Below, one piece after another: positions 45,237 to 56,030 of a DNA stretch of 64,000 nucleotides. The translations under genes were made by a program, and so were the position numbers. The stretch covers positions 496,001 to 560,000 of the forward strand of contig JAIXMP010000025.1 in NCBI GenBank assembly GCA_025677815.1, given 5' to 3'. The notes under the pieces are model-generated. The model ran no database searches and had not been told where the DNA came from. It worked only from the letters and a program-made list of their open reading frames with translations. Each line of letters begins with the position of its first letter. Position 1 is the stretch's first letter. Origin of the DNA: Phascolomyces articulosus (Eukaryota; Mucoromycota; Mucoromycetes; Mucorales; Lichtheimiaceae).

Positions 45237-47578
45237 TTAAGGGAAGTGATATTCATTATTATTATTATCTGAAAAGAGAGTATTTTCAACGTGTTCCATA
45301 ATAGATGGGCTGGTTGGAAAAGTGCTAGCACGTTTCTTGGATGCATGATCCACACTTTCACGTAATTCATTAATGGCACAGTTACAAAATGCATCAATTG
45401 CTAATTTGAGCTAAATAGAAGAAACAAAATGCATTTTTTTAGTATGAAACTCCATATTATAGATTTATCAGTCCACATGATATATATCGATAGTTATACA
45501 AACCATGAAAAGTCCCCGTTCTGTCTTTCGAGCCACTTCTGCAGGATCAAATGGATAAAAGTTGAGATCGAAACGGAACTTGCAAGCACTAAATATATAT
45601 ATGTGTGTGTCATACACATTTATTCCAAACAAGTGAGTAATCTTATTATTGTTGTTATAACTATAATATCTATACTTACGCTGCAAAGAAACGAAGGTTT
45701 TCGGTAGCTCGGAAGGTTCGCTTTGTATCTTGATGGATTTTAGTAATCAAACCAAAAGGTCGACACGAACGATTTACGATATTATTATATACATTACAAA
45801 GAATTCTTCCATCACTATAATATATAAAAGATGTTTTTTAATATCATCCCATTCTCTTTTTTTTTCATTCATAATAACATACGATAATAGTGAATAATAA
45901 TAAAGTTTGACTTACGCTAGTTGAGTGAGAAATTCATCTTCATCCGAGTGTGGATCTGGGATAACCTCTTCTCCTAGAATGTTATCACACAATAATGCAT
46001 GAAAGCGTCCTACGTATCACAAAATAAACAAAGTATATAAGACAACATACCTTATAAAATACACCTTATAAAATACAAATAGAACTAAAATTCAACCATC
46101 CTCACTCGATAGATGGATAAATTACCCATATCATCATTGACAAAACATGTAGGATCTAGCCAACTTGTGATATCCGTTGAAGCACGTCTCTTGTTATTGC
46201 TATCGCTATTATTTTGTTCTTGTTCTTGTTGTTCACGACGAGAAGATAATAATGTGCTGATATCAGGACCAAACAGAACAGGTTCATCCATAAGAATATG
46301 GTGATGGGACGGATTAAAGGCATAATCTTCTACAATGATCAAATAATCGATAATGGCAGTACGTTCAGGTTGTAGCTTGATATAAGGAATGAAACCTTCA
46401 TCATCACCCAGCTCACCACTCTGGTGGCGTAGTTCGAGTTCCTTGACGGTGCCCAACAACTGAATACCAGCATGGCGTAATTTTTTCATGGTATGTTCAG
46501 TTAAATCATTTCTGTGGAACGTATAGGTTCGGACGGAATCCAATGTACGTGTGACGGATTGCAACAACGAGGCAATGTGGAACCCTGCTCCTTCATTATC
46601 GGAACATGTATCCGAATCGGAGCATTCCGATATCATACTCCAATTATGGAGCATCACCTGAACATCTCGAAAACATTGACTCAGTAAGACATCCAAGTCC
46701 GTTTCAACATCTAATTGCATCCAACTTGGAGGTGGTTGTTGACGATCTTCAGGTAAAAACATTTCTTCATCATCGTCTTCTTCTTCATCTTGCTGTTGTT
46801 CTTTCAAGACGCGTGCTGTTATGCTGTTGCTGTCATTTTTCTTGAATCCCAAGATACCACCTCTGATTTTTAATAGAGGATAAACAAAATTACATCGTTT
46901 TGCATATATTAGTTTAATCCAATAAGTTGAAAGTATATATATGCGTGCTTCATATATTATACTTTTTTCACACACATTTATACATATATTATATTCTCAT
47001 CTCTTTCTCTCTATTTCCTGATATGCTTACTTGTTTACTTTGAGATCACGTTTGGCATAAAAGTGCTGCAGTCGTTCAATTGAACCCAGTGTCAACACAG
47101 ACGATCGGCGTTGAGCTATGATACATATTTATTCATTATCATACATACATATATATATATAACGCGTTATTTAGTCGTCCAAGAAAAAAAGGAGGAACAA
47201 GGAGAGGAAGGGGGAGGAGGAGGAGGAGGAGGAGGAGGAGGAGGAGTTTTTTTAAAAGAGAGCTATACCTGATCGCGCGAATCCTTTGGTTTGAATACCA
47301 TTGACCGGCTTTAAATAACGTCGACCTTCAGGACTCATAGCGCGAACCACATTATCAGTACGTTTTCGTTGTTGTTGTTGTTGTTGTTGTTGAGAAAAAG
47401 TATGATCATGAGTGGTAGTAGTAGTCATATTCATATTGTTGGCACGTTGTTGCAACAAGTCTTCCTCGTTGTTTCTGATAATACTATTAGTAGTAGAAGT
47501 TGTTGTAGATGTAAGAATAGATTGAGTTTGTTGATTGTCAGAAACGGACAAAGTTGATTGTTGCAACATTCTAGCCAT
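45237..47578 (-). CDS. Fungal protein with calponin-homology-like domain, 7 exons
   Basis: Exons about 47269-47578, 47031-47115, 46126-46862, 45916-46009, 45680-45814, 45504-45588 and 45237-45410 join in phase to 539 residues. The N-terminal 110 residues are low-complexity (Thr/Asn and a run of Gln). The middle is helical with an acidic stretch (DEEEDDDEEMFLPEDRQ). The C-terminal third reads DEFLTQLADGRILCNVYNNIVNRSCRPFGLI, then TKRTFRATENLRFFAAACKFRFDLNFYPFDPAEVARKTERGLFMVLKLAI. This spacing (L-x-x-G-x-x-L-C-x-x-x-N, then T-x-x-x-x-E-N-L-x-x-F) is that of a calponin-homology fold, as in uncharacterised CH-like proteins of other fungi. CH domains bind actin or signalling partners; single CH domains often do not bind actin alone. 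Function unknown. Confidence 0.75.
47212..47246. repeat. (GGA)n tract in intron 1 of CH-like gene
   Basis: About eleven GGA units on the plus strand, so a pyrimidine (TCC) tract in the transcript's intron. Confidence 0.8.
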
Positions 47579-47651
47579 TCAACAACGAAAGTTTGGTTCA
47601 ACAACAGCCACAAACTTCCAATAAAGAAAAAGAAATAAATAAAAGGGCAAG

Positions 47652-47691
47652 GAGAAGAAGAAGAAGAAGAAGAAGAAGAAGAAGAAGAAGA
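47652..47691. repeat. (GAA)n tract upstream of CH-like gene
   Basis: About thirteen GAA units, 75 bases upstream of the ATG (TTC repeats on the coding strand). Confidence 0.8.
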
Positions 47692-47959
47692 AAAGGTTAC
47701 GGTCTACACAGCAATCATAATAAATACTAGCAAGTTTTGCGTTCTCATGACTTTACTTAAAACTATCCTCCCTTTCCCCTTATTGCCAATCGGAATGCTT
47801 TACTTTTGACACACTCATACAAAAATCAAAATATCCATTCCCATCCGAACAAGTGTATATATTATAATATGTTACATATTTATATAATAATATTCCTTCT
47901 AATATGATACAATTTGTTATTATGACGATCGAACTCTATATTTTTTTTGTAATATTTCT

Positions 47960-48396
47960 TTAAATGCCAGAGCTGCGCAAATCTTCAAGTCGCTTGACAA
48001 CAAATAAACTACTATCAAGGAAGCGCTCAACACAGTTGGACAAACAACTTTCATCGCTACGATCCATTTTGTTGTTAATCTTGAAAATACACTTATCCTA
48101 TTGTAATATTTATATATTAACATTAATATTGAGGTATATTTCCATTCAATTCATTCATTCAACAAAAAGAATATATTTTACCCAGCAAGAATCAGTCATG
48201 GCATGAACAGTTTGTTGAATACGCGCCTTTGCATTCTCGGCTTCCAAGAACTATTACCATTTTTTTTTTAAAAAAAAAAAGAAAACCAGTTTAGTTTAAT
48301 AATATTCTCTTAAAGTTATAAAATGAATTATTTTACCTGAGCAAGTTCACGTTGCTCTGCTTCATTGAATTGCATTTGAGGATTTTGTGCTGACAT
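47960..48396 (-). CDS. TIM8: Mitochondrial intermembrane-space chaperone Tim8, 3 exons
   Basis: Small Tim that, with Tim13, escorts hydrophobic precursors across the mitochondrial intermembrane space. Exons 48337-48396, 48182-48250 and 47960-48097 (all phase 0) give 88 residues, the expected size. The twin CX3C motifs are CWDKC (end of exon 2/start of exon 3) and CLSNC, and the family pattern FLEAENAKARIQQTVHAMTDSCWDKC ... NCVERFLDSSLFVVKRLE matches animal TIMM8 (VHQMTELCWEKC, NCVERFIDTSQFILNRLE). It is missed by simple frame searches because each exon is short. Import would depend on the Mia40 disulfide relay. Confidence 0.95.
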
Positions 48397-49257
48397 TTTT
48401 TAGTGTGTATAAAACAAAAAGTTTTGGGAACCTGGTTTTATTTAGATGTGATAATTACAAGGCAATACAGTCCGGACTTTGTTCCCGATCAAATCAAAAC
48501 GCCAAATCGCTATTATTATGTCATACGTGGGGCAGATCGTCCCACAAATTTCGCGGAACAGTAATACAATGGTCTTGGGATGCTGTTTTCATTTGTTCAA
48601 TCGTTAATAGAATAAACCATATTACTATTGTAATGAAAAAAGCAAAGTTCCATCAAGAATAAGATCTTATTGATAATATAATGGTTTCTTCTACATCTAT
48701 TTATATCGATAAAGCCCCAGAGGAGCAAAGGATTTTATCTCAAAGTCTAATCTTATTCCTGTATATTTATACATTATAAAAAACGATACCACAATAACAA
48801 AGTTGATGAATAAAACTTCGCAGCAAGTGGTCTACATATTGTATTTATGTCTGGACCCACCAAAGAGCATTCTTTGTTGTAATCATAAATACAACAATGG
48901 AAAAAAGGTCCTGCATAACATGTCTAAGGTGAGTAAAAGTTCTACTACATTTATCATGTTTATATATGACAAAATTCAAACATAAGCTTACAAGGTTTGT
49001 TTACACATGTCCGTTGCGTTTGCACACCTACTGCCCAACTAAAAAAAGAGAAATATTTCAATATATAATATATTATGTATTCATGCATTTAGAATACAAA
49101 GATTCTACCAAAACTTATTTCCAGCGCACAGGGTCGCCCAAGCCGGCAATAGTGACCCCAAAGAATCCATGTTCATTGATCCTCTCGTGGTTCTTGCAAA
49201 GGATAAATGACGAAGCTATAGAAAAGTAAATGAGATGCCACTCTATCAGTAAACTAC
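48397..49257. other. Intergenic upstream of Tim8
   Basis: Tim8 promoter region followed by AT-rich DNA with short frames. No recognisable gene. Confidence 0.35.
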
Positions 49258-49743
49258 TGTACCCGCTCGCTATAACGATACTACCCGTGGAACTGAAACT
49301 GTTTCGTTATATCGAATTAGTTCAGACTTACGTATAAATGCAGGTTAAGTTCTTATTTTTACTAATAACTTTTTTTTGAATAATCTTAACTCGAAACCAT
49401 GTACTTATATAATGAAAAGTATAAATGTTACTACCAGTTAGTAAATTCTTTGGATAGTAAATTAAATAAAAAATGATAAGGTGAAGAAAAATGTGCTTAG
49501 AGGAAAGGAGTGATAATATAGGCAGCAGTATTAATGTCAAAAACTGTGAAAATAAGTCTCAGTAGAGTAAATTTCTCAATATTAAACCAGATAAATTTAC
49601 TGTTGACTCACACGATATAACGATGTTTTTCATAAATTAGTATCGGATATCATTATAACGAATTAACGATGTTTCCCTGCTTATTTGTTCTTGCAGTCTA
49701 AATTGAATCGTTATAGCGAATACCATTATAGCGAGCGGATACA
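49258..49743. mobile_element. MITE-like element with inverted ends
   Basis: The left end reads GTACCCGCTCGCTATAACG (from about 49259) and the right end, reverse-complemented, reads GTATCCGCTCGCTATAATG (ending about 49742). The shared core CCGCTCGCTATAA is perfectly inverted, about 485 bases apart. Each end is bordered by TA, as expected for a TA target-site duplication. The internal sequence has further CGTTATA/TATAACGA motifs in both orientations and no coding capacity. 'CGCTATAACG'-type termini are familiar from pogo/Tigger-like Tc1/mariner elements, so a non-autonomous derivative of that group is the best guess. A single copy is visible, so this rests on structure only. Confidence 0.6.
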
Positions 49744-50406
49744 GAATTACTTAATAAAATGATAAACAACTTTTCTTTATGTTATATGATGAATTAAGTC
49801 ATATCCATACTTTACGTACTAACATGAATTGATAATGTAACTATATTACTCTCTAATGCCCCACTACCCGTTGTTAAATAAACACTGGCTTTTCATTGGC
49901 TCCACTATATCGAAATATCATTGCTTTTAGTGACATGGGATAATGAGTACACCAAACTATAACTATCTTTTAACAAATCAAGATACATGGACTATTTTTC
50001 TTAAAACAATAGACTGAACAAGCAAAAAAACAACAACAAAAACATTATGGCAACGTAATTGGCGCGTCAATAGTACTGTTCAAACTTTTGTCGATGCCAG
50101 GCTTTTGAATCTTTAGGAATTACGCGCCTTGAATTATGCAAAAACAGATATTTCAAAGAAGCCATAGCTGATGACAGGACTGTCTCCTTTTCAACGCACA
50201 AGGATATATTTGTTTATGTAAAATATATATGATATAGTACGACTTCTCTTAAATAGACAAAAATTTTGAATTGTATCATAATGTACCTCATTCTTCCAAA
50301 ATACCCCTATATTTGATACTTTTACCTGCGCATTTTTTTTCATTAACTACCTAATCTATATTTTATTATTTAAAAAAATAAAAAAAAATAGTTAGGGTAA
50401 AACTTT
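49744..50406. other. Intergenic downstream of GST
   Basis: AT-rich DNA with a GC-richer patch near 50055-50130 where GGCGCGTCAA and ACGCGCCTTG form an imperfect inverted pair. No gene. Confidence 0.35.
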
Positions 50407-51563
50407 CTAAGCAGAAGATTTTTTAGCATAATAGTCAATTACAATATCTTCTTCTTGTTTAGGAAGTGTGTCAAGGTATGCCTTGATTTTGGGACGGTTT
50501 TCAAATGCTTTCACAAACTCATTTAGGTGTAAGGACTATATATTTTTTTGTGATACGTTGGGTAAATATAAAAATCTTATAAAGAAAAAAGAACACTATT
50601 GTTTCTTATTTTTACCTGAAGATTATCCAACAACTTCTCTTGGTAGAGTATATGATATACCAGAAAATCGGCATAGGTAATCTAAACATATACTCTCAAT
50701 GTCAGTATACTGTGTATTTTTTTACTCTTATTATTACTATTTTTAAAGTTTGCTATTAATAAGATTATTTTTTCTATACCTTAGCACCAAGGGCATATGG
50801 ACCATTTGGATATGCGGCATATAATCTTTCAATTCTTGCCAGATGGTGAGGCATTACATACGTTCGGTGATACTCTTTTTGATCCTATATATGACCATTA
50901 TTTCGTTCAATTAATGTGGTTAATACAATGTAATACGAGCTTATGATATGAGGAAACAAATCCGTTATATATATATGTTATTATTATAAATTTTACCGGT
51001 AGAAAGAATAAATTGCAATATTCAGCTACCCAACCACTGGCAAGATCTGCAGTTTGCTCGATAAAATGGTCATCCTCAGGGTCGGTTGGATAATAACCTA
51101 GAAGAAGAGCCATGATCCATCATCAGTATTGCCCTACCATCCTTTATTTTTCGAAATTCATGATTGGTCCTATAATATACTCCTCAGTGTTATTCTATTC
51201 TGTCCAATAATGTACCAAGTTGTTTCCCCAATAATCTCAAAAGCGGAACTGTTGCGCCAAAATATTGACCATCCTTGGTTTCAATGAACGGAAGCACTGC
51301 CGCAGGATACATTTCTGCGATTTTTGCTTTGGATTCTCCCCATTCTGGAAAACTGTAAAGAACGTCTTGATAATTAACACCTGCGTCGCGAAGGATAAAT
51401 CGTATAGGTTCACCACGTCCGCGAGCTAATAGTAAACAAGGTTTGTTGTTGTGTTATGAAGTAAATATAAATACACTGATTTTTCAAAAGCGAGTTCCTA
51501 TAATAGTAGTTGCTTACTTCCAACGTTCAAGTAGTGAAGTTTGGAATCTTCAAAGGAAATCAT
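50407..51563 (-). CDS. Glutathione S-transferase, sigma-like, 6 exons
   Basis: Cytosolic glutathione S-transferase. Exons about 51518-51563, 51216-51425, 50997-51097, 50780-50884, 50616-50681 and 50407-50535 join in phase to 218 residues, the usual GST size. The N-terminal thioredoxin fold starts SKLHYLNVGTRGRGEPIRFILRDAG, with a Tyr at the position of the glutathione-activating residue, then AVLPFIETKDGQYFGATVPLLRLLG (the cis-Pro loop and, unusually, A-T-V where most GSTs have Q-S-x). The C-terminal helical domain includes TYADFLVYHILYQ (the N-capping T-x-x-D motif) and FENRPKIKAYL. It resembles sigma-class/nematode-type GSTs that are common in Mucoromycota. The replaced Gln-Ser pair at the gamma-glutamyl site is worth noting. 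Substrate unknown. Confidence 0.9.
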
Positions 51564-53815
51564 TTTTTTGGGTAAAAAGAAATAATGGTTTATAACACAA
51601 CCATTTTTATATTTTTTATCTAATAATGCACCACAAAAAAAAACTTTTCCCCACCAAATGTTTAAAATATTTATTATTAGAGTATTATTTTCCTGTTCCG
51701 TTTATTAGCTCCCTTTAGTCTGGTCACCTGCTCGACTGGTGTCGCAATTCTGAGATGATCACACAGACAACCACTTTAGTGTAATATAATGACAGGATTG
51801 CCGATAAGCATGTAAAGTTTTATAACAACCCAAGTTGTTTATAGAAACAAGTCGTACACTGGTACTTAACTGTACTGCTAGTAATTTATAAGATTTGAAT
51901 AACTTTTTGTTGTTTCACAAGGTGATACGTAATAGATTGCACAAAAAAAATGTAGGTTTAAGCAAAAGGAAGAGGAATAAAATGTATCATGAATTTCAAG
52001 AGTATATTGGACAGGGCTTGGAAAATAAAATTACTGTGCATAATCATCTACTTATTTATATTTATCTATTAATAAGCAACTTCATCTCTTTGTGATGAAA
52101 ATACGCCGTTTTTTTTACCAGTACACCAAATCTTTTATTCTTATATTCTCCGTACCTCGTATTTTTTGTCTATTTAATTGTCATAGTTAAATGCCTGCAT
52201 AATGCTGATTGATATAAATATTCAACCAGTCAACCACCAAACTATTGTTTATATGTTTACTACTCAAATAGTATACCAGATAAAACATTTCCAATAAAGC
52301 AAGAGCGATAAACGAGTTTACAACAAAAGGGCTTTGCATAATAAACGCACTTTTCTTTTGCAAATCGAAAGTGTAGAAAAAGAACAAAGAAGAAGAAAAA
52401 AGTAGAATTTTCTCCGACAGTTCACTTTCATTTTGTGTTTATGATGTTATTGACTTCACCTGTCCATGCATATATGCTTTGTATTCTACTATTTTTAGAG
52501 ATTTTCTCGAGGTAGGGCACAAGCTCATATATAAACGATTCTTCGATTTATTGATGATGCTTCAAGTTAACCAGAACCTCCACTCTTTCTATATGAGTGA
52601 TGGTCATCATTGACTGTGACAGGGTAAACGACAAGCTGGCTGTACTAGTAGCAAAAGATTTTGCAACTGTGTACAAGGATAGCATAGTATGTTATATTTC
52701 ATTCATAAGTAATTCTATGATACCAAATGTAAATGTTTATTGAGGAGACATTTCCTAAACTTATTTCGAGAGTTATTATTATATCAGGAATACCAATGGC
52801 TCCCAATCAACCCAAGACATACATCAAGTAAGATGGGCTATACATCATTGACCCGATTTAACAAAAAAAAATCACATGAATTTCTGTAAGCTTTAGTATA
52901 TATTTTTGGGATATTATTAAAAAGCATTATTATTATGGTGCAAATCATTTTAAATAGACATTTTTTCTTGCCGTTTTTCAAAACTGAACTACTCTTTGGT
53001 TTCTAAGAAGGTATTTAAAATCTGTTTAAAGAATTTTATAATTTAATACACATAGAATATAAATCTTGGAATAGATTATTGATAGTATATATAGATTGCA
53101 AAGAAGACATTTTTTTAAAAAAGGATTTAAACATAGAGAGATCGCTTGATGCAGCATACTTCTATGCAGGAATATCCATATATAGCTAGTAAAATTCCAG
53201 ATATTGTATATGCTTGTTTACAATTATTAAAACACTACTTTCTCCATATACGATCTTCTCCATTTAATATTGTCAGTTTCTTGGTATTATTCATTGGTCA
53301 ACCCACTTTTTAGCTAAAGTATAGAAACTGATTTAATCTGATATGTACTGTTGCTGCTATTAAATAAAAGTAGTTAGATAAAAAAAAAGTTATTGATAAG
53401 AGCTAGACGTGGAATAAATATATGTTTATTTATTGTTGAGTTATTTAAAAGCTAACATATTATAATTATATACACATGGCCTGCATAATAACCTTTCAAG
53501 TGATTCATTTTTTGAAATATTAAATGTATTATTACTTGATCAATGATAATAATCCAAAGCAGTTCAATATTAAGTATAGAAAATCGGAGAAGTAATATAA
53601 AAAGTTAACATTGGAGGATTTTAGTCAGAAATATACAATTTAAACCACATTCCGCCAGACTTTCGCTTGATGAGATAGCTATTAAAACATATTTTGCATA
53701 TTTTAGTATGCAACATTTCAAAAAATGTCTATTTAAAATGATTTGCATCATAATTATGATTTAAAAAAACTATTTGGGTACGTTACAGCTGACTATTAAT
53801 CTCCTAAATAATTTT
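51564..53815. other. Gene-poor AT-rich region
   Basis: 2.2 kb with only short frames; no repeat, RNA gene or protein motif recognised. Confidence 0.35.
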
Positions 53816-53818
53816 ATG

Positions 53819-54145
53819 AAGATTATCTCTGTCCTATATCGCCAACAACTGTGCGGAATGAGGTTGATATGCAAAACATACTCCAATCATATCTCTATGG
53901 AACCGATCTTCAGTATTTATTTGCCAAAGATGGAAATGCTACAAGAGTTAAAAACAATGTTCCATTATCCATGGAAGAAGAGAAATATTTCCACCGACGT
54001 AAACAAAGCATTGAAAATAACCTGCAAGGTATATATATTACACTCACGAATAAGAGATTGCAAAGTTAATACTAGAGTGTTTTCGACTTTTCAGAGAACA
54101 TATATTGTTATGTTGCATGTAAACGGGCTTCAAAGCAACAAACAT
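53819..54145 (+). pseudogene. Orphan coding fragment, perhaps 2 exons
   Basis: After an AG at about 53820 a frame reads DYLCPISPTTVRNEVDMQNILQSYLYGTDLQYLFAKDGNATRVKNN, then ENNLQ and a GTATAT donor at about 54030. A following acceptor (TTTTCAG, about 54097) continues in phase as ENIYCYVACKRASKQQTY and stops. There is no obvious start exon. It reads like real protein but matches nothing I know; it may be the middle of a decayed gene. Confidence 0.3.
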
Positions 54146-54356
54146 ACTGATAGTATAATTATTAGGGTAGACTGTCATTATTTATTTTACAAAGTATGCT
54201 GCAAGCTACTTTATATTTTAAACTAGCTTGTTTACGATGAAGTTTGTTGAAAGCTATATATATTCATGATAATATACGGTTTGCGGTTTTTGTGGGATTT
54301 TGTACTTGTTCTCTGAAGATGGAAAATCATATAGCAGTTGTTTGGGGGGGGGTAAC

Positions 54357-54473
54357 ATGACTGTCGACATTAGATTAAATTATCAAGTTGAATACGATGC
54401 AGTTAATTATTATATTGGTTCAACCGATATTCAAACCCTTGTCCTTTATGAATATATGAAGGTATGATAAAGC
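54357..54473 (+). CDS. Orphan ATG exon followed by donor site
   Basis: Right after a run of nine G (54343-54352) a 39-codon frame starts at ATG: MTVDIRLNYQVEYDAVNYYI... to EYMK, ending at a GTATGA donor. No second exon could be traced with confidence. It may belong with the fragment at 53.8-54.1 kb: both contain a V-(D/E)...Y...G-(T/S)-(T/D)-D-x-Q-x-L pattern. Weak. Confidence 0.2.
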
Positions 54474-55148
54474 AGGAGAAACAGGAGTCAGAACAACATA
54501 CATAATAGGAACTCGCTGGTGTATGAGGCATAGTACCAGTTTTCCAAATTTTATATAAGCATCGGTATCCTAACCATATTGTGATGTTAAGCTAAAATGA
54601 AATTCTAGTAAAAAACATTTTGTTGAGTTGTTGGGTAAGCAAATTTGACTATTTCTCCAATTGTATACTTAGCTTTTATATCATTGATAAAGTAAAAGAT
54701 ATTTTGCACAATTCCATATTACGGTTCAAAAAGAATAAAGTTTATATTTAGATTTTTGAAAACAATGTATATTGTGGTAGGAAATATATATGATATTAGA
54801 AGAGATGATGTTTTCAAAGGTATGTAATCACGAATGATGATATGGGTAATACAAATACGTGTGTAGTAAATATCGAAAGAATGATATAATTTTTTTTGTG
54901 AGGGATGGATATCAAGAGTAATTGAACAAAATATACACTAAAGGACTGTTAGGAAGGTATGATGAAGATGAATTGTTTTAGAAAAAAGTGAATGGGAAAA
55001 ACCAAACCTATGATGATGTACAGGTAAAATACTTTATACAATAATTCATGGCGGGAGAGGATAAATAAACTGTGAGATCTGTACGTATGTGGTGTAATAA
55101 TAAATGATAAACACCATAAATAGTAATGTTGTTTTGTGGATGGTGTAT
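54474..55148. other. Spacer
   Basis: AT-rich DNA; nothing recognised. It likely includes the 3' UTR of the membrane protein next to it. Confidence 0.35.
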
Positions 55149-56030
55149 CTACACCATACGTTCAACAGTCTCGTCTTGTTTTGCCATCTGTTGGACAGCC
55201 TCCTCATGTTTAGCCATTTTTTCTGCTGCAACCTCTGTTTCCAACCACTTTTTTCGATGCTTGCGAGTGCTAATAAATGCATAAACAACTGCAAAAATAA
55301 CATTTGCAAAGAACATCCAAACAGCAAACGTAAGTTCAGCCATAGCAGGCAAACCCCATTCTTCGGTCTTTTCACCAATTAATAATAGCAAGACCAAAGC
55401 AAAGGATAAAAGACCCATAATAACTTGCATGGTACCATCAACTACTCCTCGACGTTTGCAAAGGCTTTCAAACGTCAGTCTAGCCTCCTTCGCGGTCTTT
55501 GTAGTTTCCTTGATAACTTGAACCTTGTATTTTTCGGACATTTCTGGTTCGGCAGAAGAAAATAATTCATCTTTGGAACTAATCAATCGCTTTAATAGAA
55601 ATCGTAGTAACTCAGGAACAACCCAATATTGGACGATATAATACAATGTATAAAAGGTACTTGCACCCATCAAAGTCATACTAACAATAAATGCATAGTA
55701 TGGTTCTTCTAAATATTCAAGACATGCCATTGCTGCAGGAACAAAACCAAGAATTGTCAATAAGATAAATGTATTGTTCATTTTGGCGATATAACTATTT
55801 CCCAACTCGCCAATTTTTTTAGCACATGATTCAATTTCGTCAATAGCTTCTTCAATTTGTTGTTGGAATTCGTCATCAGTTAATTCGGTCATTGGAATTT
55901 GATCGGTTGTATAAACGTCATTGTAATGGTGTCGCATAGTTGTTGAATTTTTTGGTGTCGTTTTTCTTCTTGGTAATGAAACATTCTCGCGCCACTTTTC
56001 AAGGGGGCTTTTATATATAAGCTCGAACAT
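55149..56030 (-). CDS. Unknown four-TM membrane protein, single exon
   Basis: A 293-codon intronless frame from the first ATG (MFELIYKSPLEKWRENV). An upstream GTG (56060) is not needed. Polar N-terminus (1-75), a helix EEAIDEIESCAKKIGELGNSYIAKM, then TM1 (FILLTILGFVPAAMACL), TM2 (AFIVSMTLMGASTFYTLYYI), a cytosolic helix with KVQVIKETTKTAKEARLTFESLCKRRGVVDG, TM3 (IMGLLSFALVLLLLIG), TM4 (ELTFAVWMFFANVIFAVVYAFI), and a charged coiled-coil tail (AAEKMAKHEEAVQQMAKQ). The pairing of two hairpins around a cytosolic helix is clear, but I do not recognise the family. Function unknown. Confidence 0.75.
   Translation of the reverse strand: MFELIYKSPLEKWRENVSLPRRKTTPKNSTTMRHHYNDVYTTDQIPMTELTDDEFQQQIEEAIDEIESCAKKIGELGNSYIAKMNNTFILLTILGFVPAAMACLEYLEEPYYAFIVSMTLMGASTFYTLYYIVQYWVVPELLRFLLKRLISSKDELFSSAEPEMSEKYKVQVIKETTKTAKEARLTFESLCKRRGVVDGTMQVIMGLLSFALVLLLLIGEKTEEWGLPAMAELTFAVWMFFANVIFAVVYAFISTRKHRKKWLETEVAAEKMAKHEEAVQQMAKQDETVERMV

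Noticed and set aside
50055..50130. GGCGCGTCAA / ACGCGCCTTG inverted pair as transposon ends
   Set aside because: Only 7-8 bases match, spaced about 70 bases apart, with no target duplication.
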